A DNA stretch of 43,144 nt from WHSO01 sp050485485 (GCA_050485485.1 JBJHBM010000018.1:1-43144); one strand, 5' to 3'. Shown: positions 16,146-25,886, counted from the stretch's first letter. The notes: generated from the sequence alone by a model not told the origin. Made by a program: numbers and translations.

Positions 16146-19100
16146 CCGGCCCGATCCGCCGCCAGCACGCGCAGTTGGCGCACCGCCACCGCGATCATGG
16201 CGAGATCGACGGCGCCCGCCGCCTGGATGTCGGCGAGCGTCTGCGCGGCGCGCGTCACCCGGGCCTTGCGGGCCTCCGCCCAGACCGGGACGATGGCCGA
16301 GACCGTCTTCGCCTCGCCCGCCGCCGCCGCGATGCCGGCGACGAGGTCGTGCTGGAGTACGTAGAGCTCGTCGATCATCGACTGCGCCGCCTGCCGCTGC
16401 CAGTGGGTCTGCGCCTCCACCCGGCGCGCGGCGGCACGCAGCCAGTCGAAGCCGAAACGCCCGCCGACGTCGAAATAGACGCCCGCCATCTCCGGCACAG
16501 TGCGGTCGTCGTGGCGCGCGAGGCGGATCACGTCGAGGGCCGCGTTCATGGGCTGCAGCCCCGCGATGCGGCGCGCGAGCGTGTCCGGCACGCCCGAGCC
16601 GGCGAGCGCCGCGGCGCGCTCCGCGAGCGCCGCGCGTGCATCCTCCGGGATCACATCCGGCAGCGCGCGTGCGAGCGCGGCGATGCAGGGTGCGAGCGCG
16701 GCGACGTTGGCCTCGATGTCGAGCGGGTGGTCGCCGTGATTGAGCAACCAGACGCCCGCGCGTTCGATGAGCCGCTTGATCTCGCGCAGCATGTCGGTCT
16801 GGCACGCGGCCGGCGCCTTGTTGTCGAGGGCCTCGATCCCGCGCCACATATCGTCGCAGCCGAAGGCGTGGCGCACGATCTCGTAGGCGCGCGCGACCGC
16901 CTCCGCGTCGCGGCCGGTGCGCTCGTGCATGTCGTTGACGAACGTGGGGCCGGCGCGGTTGACGACCTCGTTCGCGACCGCGGTGACGATGATCTCGCGG
17001 CGCAGCAGGTGCTTCGGAATCTCCTTGCCGAAGCGCTTGCGGATCGGTGCCGGGAAGTAGTCCGCGAGGTCGCGTTCCAGCAGCGGCTCGTCGGGGAGCG
17101 CGGTGCCTATCAAATCGTCGTTGAGCGCGAGCTTGGCATGGGCCAGCAGCACCGCCATCTCCGGCCGCGTCAGCCCCTGGCCCGCGCGGCCGAGCTCGGC
17201 AAAGGCATCCTCGTCGGGCAGGCCGTCGAGGGTTCGGCTCACGCGGCCCGCGCGCTCCAGCGCCCGGGTCAGGCGATGGGCGTTGGACAGGCGGTCTGCG
17301 GCCTCGGCCTCCGCCACCGAGAGCGCCTGGGTCTGCAGGTAGTTGTCGCGCAGCACGAGGCGCGCCACCTCGTCGGTCATGCCGGCGAGCAGCCGGTCGC
17401 GCGCCTTCATCGAAAGCTTCTTCGCCTGTACCGCCTGGCGCAGCAGGATCTTGATGTTGACCTCGTGGTCGGACGTATCGACGCCTGCAGAGTTGTCGAT
17501 GGCATCGGTGTTGAGGCGCCCGCCCGCGCGGGCGTACTCGATGCGGGCGAGCTGCGTCATGGCGAGGTTGGCGCCCTCGCCCACCACCTTGCAGCGCAGG
17601 TCTTGCGCATCCACGCGGAGCGCGTCGTTGGCGCGGTCGCCCACGTCGGCATGGGACTGGCGCGCGGACTTGACGAAGGTGCCGATGCCGCCGAACCACA
17701 GCAGTTCCACCTCCGCCGCGAGGATGCGGCGGATCAGGTCGTCGGGCGGCAAGGCGGAAGCGGTGACGCCGAGCAGCGCCTTGACCTCGGCCGAGAGCGG
17801 AATCGATTTCGCTCGGCGCTCGAACACGCCGCCGCCCTTCGACAGCAGCGCGCGGTCGTAGTCCATCCAGCCCGAGCGCGGCGTCTCGAACAGGCGGCGG
17901 CGCTCGGCCAGCGACGCCTCGGGGTCGGGGTCGGGATCGAGGAAGACATGGACATGGTTGAAGGCCGCCACAAGCTTGATATGGGGCGACAGCAGCATGC
18001 CGTTGCCGAACACGTCGCCCGCCATGTCGCCGACGCCGACGCAGGTGAAGTCCCGGGACTGGATGTCCTTGCCGATCTCGCGGAAGTGGCGCTTCACCGC
18101 TTCCCATGCGCCGCGCGCGGTGATGCCCATCTTTTTGTGGTCGTAGCCGACCGAGCCGCCCGAGGCGAAGGCATCGTCGAGCCAAAAGCCGCGTTCGCGC
18201 GCGATGCCGTTGGCGATGTCGGAGAAGGTCGCGGTGCCCTTGTCGGCCGCCACCACGAGGTAGGGATCGTCGTCGTCGTGGCGGATCACGTCCCCGGGCG
18301 GGACCACGCGCGCGCCCTCGCGGTTGTCGGTGACGTCGAGCAGCGCGCCGACGAAGGCCTTGTAGCAGGCGATGCCCTCGGCCTGCTGGGCCTCGCGGCC
18401 GGGATCGTCGGGCGGGCGCTTGACCACGAAGCCGCCCTTGGCGCCGACCGGCACGATCACCGGGTTCTTGACGGTCTGGGCCTTCATCAGGCCGAGAACC
18501 TCGGTGCGGAAGTCCTCGCGCCGGTCGGACCAGCGGATGCCGCCGCGCGCCACCGGGCCGCCGCGCAGGTGGATGCCTTCGACGCGCGGGCTGTAGACCC
18601 AGATCTCGCGCCACGGGCGCGGCTGCGGCAGCCCTTCGATGTCGCCGCTCGCGAGCTTGAGCGCGAGGGGCGGGCGCGGCGCGCCGTCCTCGCCCTCCTT
18701 GCGGTAGCGGTTGGTGCGGAGCGTGGCCAGCACGACGTTGAGGAAGCGGCGCAGGATGCGGTCCTCGTCGAGGTTGGCGACGGCGTCGAGGGCTTCTTCG
18801 TAACGTACCTTGAGGGTAGCGATGCGGGCGTTCGCGCCTTTGCGCGCGGCGGGATCGAGCCGGGCCGCGAACAGGTCCACCAGGCGCCGCGCGAAACCCG
18901 GATTTCGCGCGAAGGTCTCCATCATGTAGTCCTGGCTGAACGGCACGCGCACCTGGCGCAGGTACTTGGAATAGGCGCGCACCACCCCGACCTCGCGCCA
19001 ATCGAGCCCCTCGGCCAGCACCAGGCGGTTGTAGCCGTCGTTCTCCAGCGCGCCCGTGCGCACCGCGTCGAGCGCCGCCTCGAACAGCGCCTTCACGCGT

Positions 19101-21001
19101 GCGAAGTCGTTTTCGACCAGGTCGCCGCAGCGGCATTCGAGGCCGAAGTCGTGGATCCAGACCGGCGCCGCGTCGTGTGCGTCCACGCGGAACGGGATCT
19201 CCTCGATCACCCGGAGCCCCATGTTCTCCAGCACCGGCAGCACGTCGGAAAGCGGCAGCGGCGCGCACGGATGGTAGATCTTGAGGCGCAGCGCGCCGGG
19301 CGCGGCACCCGCGCGCCGGTAGAGGTCGAGCGCGGGATCGCCGCCCGCCAGCACGCGTTCGACGCGGCCCGCGTCGGTCACGGCCTCCGCGCCGCCGAAG
19401 GCGTCGCGATAGGCCGCCGGGAAAGCGTCACGGTAGCGCGCGGCGAGCGCGAGCCCCTGGCCCTCGCCATGGGCCGCGATCAGGCTGTCGCGCAACTCGT
19501 CGATCCAGGAGCGCGCGGCGGCGGCAAGCTCGGCTTCGGCCGAGTCGTGGTCATATTCGGTGCGCCGGGCGGGGTCGGTGCGGATGATGAAATGGATGCG
19601 CGCCAGCGCTTCGTCGCCGATCTGCGGATAGAACGCCGACAGCGTGCCCGAAAAAGCGCGGCACAGGATGTCGGAAAAGCGCTCGCGCAGCGACGAGCTG
19701 TAGACCTCCTTCGGCGTGAACACCAGGCACGACACGAAGCGCCCGAACGGGTCACAGCGCGCGAACAGCGCGGTGCGCTGCCGGTCCTGGAGCTGGAGGA
19801 TGCCGAGCGCGGTTTCGAGCAGCTCGTCCTCCGGTATCTGGAACAGCTCGTCGCGCGGATAGGTGTCGAGGATGTGCAGCAGCGCCTTGCCGTCGTGGCT
19901 CGCGGGATCGAAGTGTGCGTGCTCGATGCAGCGTGCGATCTTGCGGCGCAGCAGCGGCACGAAACACGGGCTCACGCTGTAGGCGCGCGAAGTGAACAGC
20001 CCGACGAAGCGGTGCTCTCCCGCCGTATGGCCGCGCTTGTCGAGGATGCGCACGCCGATCGTATCCAAGTGGGCCGGGCGATGGACGGTCGAGCGGCGGT
20101 TGGCCTTGGTCACGGTGATGACGTCGCCCGATTCGATCAGGCCGGTGACGTCGCGGGGTAGCGGCGAATCGTCCGCGTAGAATACGCGCACGGAAGTGTC
20201 GCGCAGCACGCCGAGGCCGGATCGCGACACCGGCTCGGCGCGGACGCCGTCGGCGCGCTCGACGAAGTCGTAGCGGCGATAGCCGAGGAAGGTGAAATGG
20301 TCGTCGTCGAGCCATTCGAGGAAGTCGTGGGCTTCGCCGATGTCCTGGCTCGCGGTGGGATCGCCCGCGGCGGCTGCCGGTAGCGACGCATCGAGACCGG
20401 CGATCAGCTCGTTGAGCCGCGCGCGCATCCTCTGCCAATCGCGCACCGCGCGGCGCACGTCCCGCAGCACGGAAACGACCGCGCGCCGGATTTCGACAAG
20501 TTCGCGCCCTACCGCCTGGCGATCGGTTTCCACATGGATGAAGGACTCGGCCACCGCTCTCGTGCCCTTGGGCGCGTCGGCCTCGGTCGCAATCCCCTTG
20601 AGCGCGCCGCCCGCTCCCCGCCACACCCGGACGATCGGATGGATCACCAAATGCGCGACGAGACCGCGCGCGTTCAGCGCCATGATCGTCGAATCGACCA
20701 GGAACGGCATGTTGTCGTTGACGATCTCGACGACCGTATGGGCATGCGACCAGCCGTGGTCGTCACGCTCGGGATTGAAGACCCGCACCAGCGGCCGGCC
20801 CGGCGCGCGGTGCGCGGCAAAAGTCGCCAGCGAGCGTGCCTGGGCGGCGAGGTCGTCCGGGTCCCGCGCCGCGAGATCGGCATAGGCCACGCGGGCGAAA
20901 TAGGCCTGCGCGAAGGCTTGCGTCACTGCGCCGCCGCCACGGATGCGGTCCGCGATCTTCGCGATCAGCGCGGCCTTCCTGTCGTCCTGCGACTGCGCCA
21001 T
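16142..21001 (-). CDS. gdhB: NAD-specific glutamate dehydrogenase, large (180 kDa) type
   Basis: A 1619-residue protein of the large NAD-GDH family (about 1600 residues in other bacteria), which oxidatively deaminates glutamate to 2-oxoglutarate and ammonium. The long N-terminal region (about 1-700) is the family's regulatory part. The catalytic core includes ARGGIRWSDRREDFRTEV around residue 818 and the substrate/nucleotide block VPVGAKGGFVVK around 845-860. The C-terminal several hundred residues are helical, as in the family. ATG 21001 has a purine-rich GAGGCACGAGGGC leader. It is divergent from phoD and overlaps a UMF1-type transporter downstream. The symbol varies between genomes. Confidence 0.95.
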   Translation of the reverse strand: MAQSQDDRKAALIAKIADRIRGGGAVTQAFAQAYFARVAYADLAARDPDDLAAQARSLATFAAHRAPGRPLVRVFNPERDDHGWSHAHTVVEIVNDNMPFLVDSTIMALNARGLVAHLVIHPIVRVWRGAGGALKGIATEADAPKGTRAVAESFIHVETDRQAVGRELVEIRRAVVSVLRDVRRAVRDWQRMRARLNELIAGLDASLPAAAAGDPTASQDIGEAHDFLEWLDDDHFTFLGYRRYDFVERADGVRAEPVSRSGLGVLRDTSVRVFYADDSPLPRDVTGLIESGDVITVTKANRRSTVHRPAHLDTIGVRILDKRGHTAGEHRFVGLFTSRAYSVSPCFVPLLRRKIARCIEHAHFDPASHDGKALLHILDTYPRDELFQIPEDELLETALGILQLQDRQRTALFARCDPFGRFVSCLVFTPKEVYSSSLRERFSDILCRAFSGTLSAFYPQIGDEALARIHFIIRTDPARRTEYDHDSAEAELAAAARSWIDELRDSLIAAHGEGQGLALAARYRDAFPAAYRDAFGGAEAVTDAGRVERVLAGGDPALDLYRRAGAAPGALRLKIYHPCAPLPLSDVLPVLENMGLRVIEEIPFRVDAHDAAPVWIHDFGLECRCGDLVENDFARVKALFEAALDAVRTGALENDGYNRLVLAEGLDWREVGVVRAYSKYLRQVRVPFSQDYMMETFARNPGFARRLVDLFAARLDPAARKGANARIATLKVRYEEALDAVANLDEDRILRRFLNVVLATLRTNRYRKEGEDGAPRPPLALKLASGDIEGLPQPRPWREIWVYSPRVEGIHLRGGPVARGGIRWSDRREDFRTEVLGLMKAQTVKNPVIVPVGAKGGFVVKRPPDDPGREAQQAEGIACYKAFVGALLDVTDNREGARVVPPGDVIRHDDDDPYLVVAADKGTATFSDIANGIARERGFWLDDAFASGGSVGYDHKKMGITARGAWEAVKRHFREIGKDIQSRDFTCVGVGDMAGDVFGNGMLLSPHIKLVAAFNHVHVFLDPDPDPEASLAERRRLFETPRSGWMDYDRALLSKGGGVFERRAKSIPLSAEVKALLGVTASALPPDDLIRRILAAEVELLWFGGIGTFVKSARQSHADVGDRANDALRVDAQDLRCKVVGEGANLAMTQLARIEYARAGGRLNTDAIDNSAGVDTSDHEVNIKILLRQAVQAKKLSMKARDRLLAGMTDEVARLVLRDNYLQTQALSVAEAEAADRLSNAHRLTRALERAGRVSRTLDGLPDEDAFAELGRAGQGLTRPEMAVLLAHAKLALNDDLIGTALPDEPLLERDLADYFPAPIRKRFGKEIPKHLLRREIIVTAVANEVVNRAGPTFVNDMHERTGRDAEAVARAYEIVRHAFGCDDMWRGIEALDNKAPAACQTDMLREIKRLIERAGVWLLNHGDHPLDIEANVAALAPCIAALARALPDVIPEDARAALAERAAALAGSGVPDTLARRIAGLQPMNAALDVIRLARHDDRTVPEMAGVYFDVGGRFGFDWLRAAARRVEAQTHWQRQAAQSMIDELYVLQHDLVAGIAAAAGEAKTVSAIVPVWAEARKARVTRAAQTLADIQAAGAVDLAMIAVAVRQLRVLAADRAG

Positions 21002-21185
21002 GCCCTCGTGCCTCGTCCCCGCCCCGGGCGATTCACGGGTGCGGATTCCAACACCTTAAAACATTTAGGATTCTTGCATCAAACATGGTTAACGTGGGAT
21101 GAAGGCGACGGGATCGCCGAACCGGCATGGGAAACGTGCCGGGCTTTTTGCCTTATCGCTGCGGGGGCCGGCTCCGGACCAGGTC
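21002..21185. promoter_or_regulatory. Divergent gap between NAD-GDH and phoD
   Basis: A short AT-richer pocket (about 21045-21098) stands out in the GC-rich background. For the dehydrogenase strand the complement offers TTGATG, a 16-base spacer and TTTAAG, a weak sigma-70-like element. No clear promoter is seen for phoD, and no inverted repeat or sigma-54 element is visible. Confidence 0.3.
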
Positions 21186-22754
21186 ATGACGCGCATCACC
21201 TTTTCGCGCCGTTCCTTCATCCGCGCCGGCGGCGCTTTCGCCGCGAGCGCCGCGCTCGGCCCGATCGGCTGCGCCGGGACGCCGTTCGGCACCGGCGGCG
21301 GCTTCCGCGACGACCCCTTCACGCTCGGCATCGCCTCGGGCGACCCGCTGCCCGATGGCGTGGTGCTGTGGACCCGTCTCGCCCCCGACCCGCTGGGCGA
21401 GGCCGGCGGCATGCCGGCGCGCGCGGTACAAGTGCGCTGGGAAGTGGCGGAGGACGAGAAATTCACCCGCGTCGTGCAGTACGGCGACGTACTGGCCCGG
21501 CCCGAGAACGCACATGCGGTTCACGTGACGGTGGCGGGGCTCGCGCCCGCGCGCACCTACCACTACCGTTTCGTGGCCGCAGGGGCAGCCAGCGAGTCAG
21601 GGCGAACCCGGACCGCGCCCGTATCTGGCAGCGGGGTTGCCGCGGTGCGACTCGCGCAGGTCGGCTGCCAGAAATACGAGGAGGGCTACTACGCCGCCTA
21701 TGCCCGCGTCGCAGAAGAGGACCTCGACCTCGTGGTGCACACCGGCGACTACATCTACGAAGGCCAGCACCGGAGCCGGTCAAACACGGTGCGCGCCCAC
21801 CCCGGGCACGAGGCGCGCACCCTCGACCAGTACCGCCTGCGCTACGCGCTCTACAAGGCCGACCCCGACCTGCGCGCGGCCCATGCGGCGCATCCCTTCG
21901 CCGTGGTCTTCGACGACCACGAACTGGTCAACGACTGGTGGAGCGGCGGCAGCCGGCGCGGCGAGACCGGCGCCGGCTTCGCCGCGCGCCGCGCCGCCGC
22001 GTTCCGCGCCTGGTACGAGCACATGCCGGTGCGCGCAGCCCAGCGCCCGGTGGACGGCTGGATCCGTCTCTATCGCATGCTCGACTACGGCGGGCTGGTG
22101 CGGCTCGCGCTGGTGGACACGCGCCAGTACCGCACTCGCCAGCCGTGCGGAGGCGGCACCGTGCCACGCTGCGGCGGCGACGCCGATCCGGCCGCGACCA
22201 TGCTCGGCGATCCCCAGGAGCGTTGGCTGCAGGAAACCCTCGCGCGCTCGCCCGCGCGCTGGAATACCATCGTCCAGCAGGTGATCATGGCCGAGCTCGA
22301 CCGCACTGCCGATCCCGAGCTCCGCCGCTTCGACATGGACAAGTGGGACGGCTACCTCGCGGCGCGGCGCCGGCTGCTCACGTTCCTGGGCGAGGTTCCG
22401 GTCGCCAACCCGGTGGTGCTGACCGGCGACCTGCACCGTCATGTCGCGGCGGTGCTGCGCCCCGACTTCGACCGTCCCGAGACCCCGGCGGTCGCCACCG
22501 AGTTCGTCAACACCTCGATCTCCTCCAACGGCGACGGCAACCCCAAGGCCCGGCAGGACCGCGACTGGCCCGCCCGCAACCCGCACGTCGCCTTCGTCGC
22601 GAGCCAGCGCGGTTATATCCGCCATACGGTGTCGCCCGATGCCTGGCGCACCGACTTCCGCGTGCTCGACCGGGTCACGGTGCGCGGCGGCACGGCGCGC
22701 ACGCGCGCTTCCTTCGCGATCGAGCCGGGGCGGGCCGCACTCGCCATCGCCTGA
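21186..22754 (+). CDS. phoD: Alkaline phosphatase D family protein (Tat-exported)
   Basis: A 522-residue phosphodiesterase/phosphatase of the PhoD family, active on phosphate esters outside the cytoplasm. The N-terminus carries a twin-arginine signal, SRRSFIRAGGAF with R8-R9, then a hydrophobic stretch ending near a cysteine. The DPF-LGIASGDPLPDGVVLWTRL pattern of the N-terminal PhoD domain follows. Metal-binding blocks are visible: HTGDYIYE, FDDHE and TGDLHRH. ATG 21186 is preferred to an in-frame ATG at 21099 because it gives the normal short n-region before the RR pair, though neither has a strong ribosome-binding site. No Pho box is obvious upstream. Confidence 0.9.
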   Translation: MTRITFSRRSFIRAGGAFAASAALGPIGCAGTPFGTGGGFRDDPFTLGIASGDPLPDGVVLWTRLAPDPLGEAGGMPARAVQVRWEVAEDEKFTRVVQYGDVLARPENAHAVHVTVAGLAPARTYHYRFVAAGAASESGRTRTAPVSGSGVAAVRLAQVGCQKYEEGYYAAYARVAEEDLDLVVHTGDYIYEGQHRSRSNTVRAHPGHEARTLDQYRLRYALYKADPDLRAAHAAHPFAVVFDDHELVNDWWSGGSRRGETGAGFAARRAAAFRAWYEHMPVRAAQRPVDGWIRLYRMLDYGGLVRLALVDTRQYRTRQPCGGGTVPRCGGDADPAATMLGDPQERWLQETLARSPARWNTIVQQVIMAELDRTADPELRRFDMDKWDGYLAARRRLLTFLGEVPVANPVVLTGDLHRHVAAVLRPDFDRPETPAVATEFVNTSISSNGDGNPKARQDRDWPARNPHVAFVASQRGYIRHTVSPDAWRTDFRVLDRVTVRGGTARTRASFAIEPGRAALAIA

Positions 22755-22859
22755 GCCGATTCCCACAAGCCCGCCGACGCGCCGGTTTCGCTTTCTCTCG
22801 CGGGCCGATTGACCGATACTGCGCCCCCCGCCCGATAACGATAATCCGGTCCATATCCC

Positions 22860-23894
22860 ATGCTCGGCGCCTTCTTCGCCCTGATGTCCGCCGCCACGTT
22901 CGGCTTCAACGCCGCCAGCGCCCGCAAGGGCATGATCACAGGCACCGCCTTCCAGGCCATGGCCGTGACGGTGCCGATGGGCGTGCCGCTGTTCCTCGTC
23001 GTCGCCGTGATGTTCGGCCAGACCGGTGCGATCTTCGGCTTTTCGCCACTTGCCTACTTCTACCTGTGCCTCGCGGGGGTGCTGCACTTCACCTGGGGCC
23101 GCTGGTGCAATTACCGCGCGACTAAGGCGATGGGCGCCAACCTGACCGGCCCGGTGCAGCAGTTCAACATGGTGGTGGCGCTGGTGGTCGCCATGATCGT
23201 GCTGGGCGAGACCCTGACCCCGATCCGCATCTTCGGCCTGGTGCTGGTGCTGGTGGGCCCCGCCATCATGATCAGCGGCCGCGGCAAGAAGAAGGGGAAG
23301 ACGAAGACGGTCGCCGAGACGGCGCCGCAGACGGCGGGCGCCGACGCACCCACCCCCGCGCCCGATGCCAAGGCCAAAGGTCCGGTGTTCGAGCCCAACT
23401 ACGTCGAGGGCTACACCTTCGCGCTCGCTTCGGCAGCGGGCCAGGGTGTGAGCCCGGTGCTGATCCGTCTCTCGCTCGAGGGCACCGAGGGCACCAGCAT
23501 GGCAGCGGGCTTCATCTCCTATCTCGCGGCGACCGTGCTGTTCGCCTTCTTCCTGCTGCCGCGCGGGCGCATGGACGAGCTGCGCACCATGGACCGGCGC
23601 GTCCTGCCGTGGTTCCTCAACTCCGGCTTCTTCGCCTTCCTCGCACAGATGTTCCGCTACCTCGCGCTCGCCATCGCGCCGGTAACGGTGGTGACGCCGA
23701 TCCAGCGCACCTCGGTGGTGTTCCGTACCATCTTCTCGACCATCCTGAGCCGCGACCACGAGGTGCTGGACGCACGCGTGATCACGGGCATCGTGATCTC
23801 CCTGGTGGGCGCGGTGGCGCTCGCCGCCTCCATGGAGATGGTGGCCGAGTTCATCGCCCTGCCCCCCGCGGTGATGGAATGGGAGTGGCCGTGA
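22860..23894 (+). CDS. DMT/EamA-type membrane transporter-like protein
   Basis: A 344-residue integral membrane protein built as two hydrophobic halves (about residues 1-135 and 180-335). They are separated by a lysine-rich linker (GRGKKKGKTK) and an Ala/Pro-rich stretch. The two-fold repeat and the helix ends, such as NMVVALVVAMIVLGETLTPIRIFG and VVTPIQRTSVVFRTIFSTIL, are typical of the drug/metabolite transporter superfamily. Substrate and direction are unknown. A TTGACC with a GATAAC-like element about 19 bases on lies upstream, and no strong ribosome-binding site is seen. The gene stops 25 bases before the convergent tRNA-Gly. Confidence 0.8.
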   Translation: MLGAFFALMSAATFGFNAASARKGMITGTAFQAMAVTVPMGVPLFLVVAVMFGQTGAIFGFSPLAYFYLCLAGVLHFTWGRWCNYRATKAMGANLTGPVQQFNMVVALVVAMIVLGETLTPIRIFGLVLVLVGPAIMISGRGKKKGKTKTVAETAPQTAGADAPTPAPDAKAKGPVFEPNYVEGYTFALASAAGQGVSPVLIRLSLEGTEGTSMAAGFISYLAATVLFAFFLLPRGRMDELRTMDRRVLPWFLNSGFFAFLAQMFRYLALAIAPVTVVTPIQRTSVVFRTIFSTILSRDHEVLDARVITGIVISLVGAVALAASMEMVAEFIALPPAVMEWEWP

Positions 23895-23919
23895 CGGCGG
23901 TTTCGGGAAGGTGGAAATT

Positions 23920-23994
23920 TGGAGCGGGCGAAGGGATTCGAACCCTCGACCCCAACCTTGGCAAGGTTGTGCTCTACCCCTGAGCTACGCCCGC
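23920..23994 (-). tRNA. tRNA-Gly (GCC anticodon)
   Basis: The complement folds as a standard tRNA: a 7-bp acceptor stem (GCGGGCG/CGCCCGC), D-arm TAGCTCAGGGGTAGAGC, anticodon stem CAACC/GGTTG around the loop TTGCCAA (anticodon GCC), and T-arm GAGGGTTCGAATCCCTT. The 3' CCA is encoded at 23920-23922. A GCC anticodon reads GGC and GGU. It is the only tRNA gene I find in the window. Confidence 0.97.
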
Positions 23995-24050
23995 TCGCGC
24001 CGGGCCCCGGATCGGCCGGCACAGCGGCCCGGGCCCGTCGAAGGCCCGCG

Positions 24051-24078
24051 ATCATACTGAAAGGCGCGGCCTTTGCAA
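24051..24078 (-). promoter_or_regulatory. Sigma-70-type promoter for tRNA-Gly
   Basis: On the complement, TTGCAA (24073-24078), a 16-base spacer and TATGAT (24051-24056) form a good promoter. Transcription would start about 50 bases before the mature tRNA 5' end at 23994. Confidence 0.6.
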
Positions 24079-24154
24079 GCCCTCCCGGTCCGCCGCCGCC
24101 GGCCCCGCCCGGGGCCTTCCGGCGCATCACGCCGGGCTCCCGGGACCACCCGCG

Positions 24155-24184
24155 TTGACAAGCGGCGCCCCGTCGCCATTTAGT
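24155..24184 (+). promoter_or_regulatory. Sigma-70-type promoter for the cnoX operon
   Basis: A perfect TTGACA (24155-24160), an 18-base spacer and TTTAGT (24179-24184) precede the cnoX-like gene by about 50 bases. A GGAAAGGA ribosome-binding site follows just before ATG 24232. Confidence 0.55.
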
Positions 24185-24231
24185 AGCGGGAAGATACTCG
24201 AAAACGCGGAACGGACAGCGGAAAGGACGAC

Positions 24232-25185
24232 ATGAGCACGATTCTCGGCGGGCCCGGCGACGGCGCGCACGGCGCGGGCGGCGGCACGAGCGGCGCAGCC
24301 ATCAAGGACGTCACCACCGCAACCTTCATGGCCGACGTGATCGAGGCGAGCCGCGAGGTGCCGGTCATCGTCGATTTCTGGGCGACGTGGTGCGGCCCGT
24401 GCAAGCAACTCGGCCCGATCCTTGAGAAGGTGGTGGGCGAGACCGGCGGCAAGGTGCGGCTCGCCAAGGTCGATATCGACCAGAACCAAGCGTTGGCCGC
24501 GCAGCTGCGCATTCAGTCGGTGCCGATGGTCTACGCCTTCCTCGACGGCCGCCCGTTGGACGGCTTCGCCGGCGCGCTGCCGGAGAGCCAGGTGCGGATG
24601 TTCGTGGACAACCTGATCGCGGCGGCGGGCGGCAAGGCGGAGGACGAGGCCGCGGCCGACCTCGCCCAGACCCTCGCGGACGCGCGCGCGGCGCTCGCCA
24701 AGGGCGACGACGGCACCGCGCTCGCGCTGTTCTCGAGCGTGCTCGAGAAGGACGAGAAGAACGTGGAGGCCTTGGCCGGGCTCGCGCGCGGCTACATCGC
24801 CGCCGGCGAGACCGAGGCGGCCGACGCGATCCTCAAGGAGCTGCCCGAGGAGGCCGCCTCCAACCCCGAGGTCGAGGCCGCCCGCGCGGCGCTGGACCTC
24901 GCGGCCCAGGGCGCCGCGCTCAAGGGCGAGCTTGCCACGCTCGAGGCCAGGGTCGCAGCCGACGCCACCGACCACCAGGCGCGCTTCGACTTGGCGGTTG
25001 CGCTGGTCGCAGCCGGCAAGCGCGAGGCGGGCGTCGAGCACCTGCTCGAGATCGTGCGGCGCAAGCGCGACTGGAACGACGGCGCCGCGCGCAAGCAGTT
25101 GGTCAAGATGTTCGAGGCCTGGGGGCCCGAGGACCCGCTGACCGCCGAGAGCCGCCAGCGGCTTTCCGCCATCCTGTTTGCGTGA
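24232..25185 (+). CDS. cnoX: Thioredoxin-TPR co-chaperone, CnoX/YbbN-like
   Basis: A 317-residue protein: a thioredoxin domain (about residues 25-130) with the complete active site WCGPCK (C54, C57) and the cis-proline SVPM block, then helical tetratricopeptide-like repeats (about 135-315). This is the layout of CnoX/YbbN, which holds unfolded proteins under oxidative stress and passes them to chaperones. E. coli CnoX lacks the CxxC pair. Here both cysteines are present, so redox activity is expected, as I recall for alphaproteobacterial members. The 20-residue Gly-rich N-terminus is unstructured. It heads a five-gene run, overlapping the LonN-like gene by four bases. Confidence 0.9.
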   Translation: MSTILGGPGDGAHGAGGGTSGAAIKDVTTATFMADVIEASREVPVIVDFWATWCGPCKQLGPILEKVVGETGGKVRLAKVDIDQNQALAAQLRIQSVPMVYAFLDGRPLDGFAGALPESQVRMFVDNLIAAAGGKAEDEAAADLAQTLADARAALAKGDDGTALALFSSVLEKDEKNVEALAGLARGYIAAGETEAADAILKELPEEAASNPEVEAARAALDLAAQGAALKGELATLEARVAADATDHQARFDLAVALVAAGKREAGVEHLLEIVRRKRDWNDGAARKQLVKMFEAWGPEDPLTAESRQRLSAILFA

Positions 25186-25886
25186 ACGCGATGGCGCGCG
25201 GCCCCTTCGACCCCACCTTCGGCGACCTGCCCGAGACCATCCCGATCTTTCCGCTGGCGGGGGTCCTGCTGCTGCCGCGCGGCACGCTGCCGCTCAACAT
25301 CTTCGAGCCGCGCTACCTTAACATGACCCAGGATGCGCTCAAGACCGACCATCGCGTGATCGGCATGATCCAGCCGACCGGCGCCGACGACGCCGAATCG
25401 GCCCGCGCACCAGGCAAAACCGGGCCCGCGCTCTACGACATCGGCTGCGCCGGGCGCATCGTCGCGTTCTCCGAAACCCGCGACGGGCGCTACGGCATCA
25501 CGCTCGCCGGCATCGTCCGGTTCCGCATCGCCGAGGAAGTGGACATGCGCGACGGCTACCGCCGGGTACGCCCCGACTATTCGAAGTTCCGCGACGACAT
25601 GAACGACCAGTACCCGAAGGGGGAGGTGGACCGCGACCGGCTGTTCGCCGCGCTCGGCAGCTACTTCAAGTCCCACAACATCGATCCCAACTGGCAGGCG
25701 ATCCAGGCGATGGGCGATCGCATGCTGGTGACGTCGCTCGCCATGGGCTGCCCCTTCAACCCGTCCGAGAAACAGGCGCTGCTGGAAGCGCCGGCGCTGC
25801 CCGTCCGCGCCGACATCCTGACCACGCTGCTGGAGATGGCGGCCCCGACGCCGGAAGGCGGCGGCGAGAACAAGCTGCGCCACTGA
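25182..25886 (+). CDS. Lon substrate-binding (LonN)-domain protein
   Basis: A 234-residue protein covering the N-terminal LON domain without ATPase or protease parts. The family opening ETIPIFPLAGVLLLPRGTLPLNIFEPRYLNM appears near residues 18-48, followed by the GCAGRIVAFSETRDGRYGITLAG block. Stand-alone LonN proteins are common in alphaproteobacteria and their exact role is unknown; substrate recognition is presumed. GTG 25182 overlaps the cnoX stop (GTGA); ATG 25191 is the alternative. Co-translation with a co-chaperone supports a protein quality-control function, as inference. Confidence 0.88.
   Translation: MNAMARGPFDPTFGDLPETIPIFPLAGVLLLPRGTLPLNIFEPRYLNMTQDALKTDHRVIGMIQPTGADDAESARAPGKTGPALYDIGCAGRIVAFSETRDGRYGITLAGIVRFRIAEEVDMRDGYRRVRPDYSKFRDDMNDQYPKGEVDRDRLFAALGSYFKSHNIDPNWQAIQAMGDRMLVTSLAMGCPFNPSEKQALLEAPALPVRADILTTLLEMAAPTPEGGGENKLRH

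Noticed and set aside
16175..20161. A 1328-codon open frame on the plus strand, opposite the glutamate dehydrogenase gene, and similar long antisense frames (for example 383-2368 minus)
   Set aside because: They are shadows of strong genes in GC-rich DNA. Their translations are low-complexity Arg/Ala/His-rich, with no domain and no ribosome-binding site.
23609..23983. An open frame running through the tRNA-Gly gene on the plus strand
   Set aside because: It overlaps the DMT gene and a perfectly folded tRNA; such antisense-to-tRNA frames are a familiar artefact.
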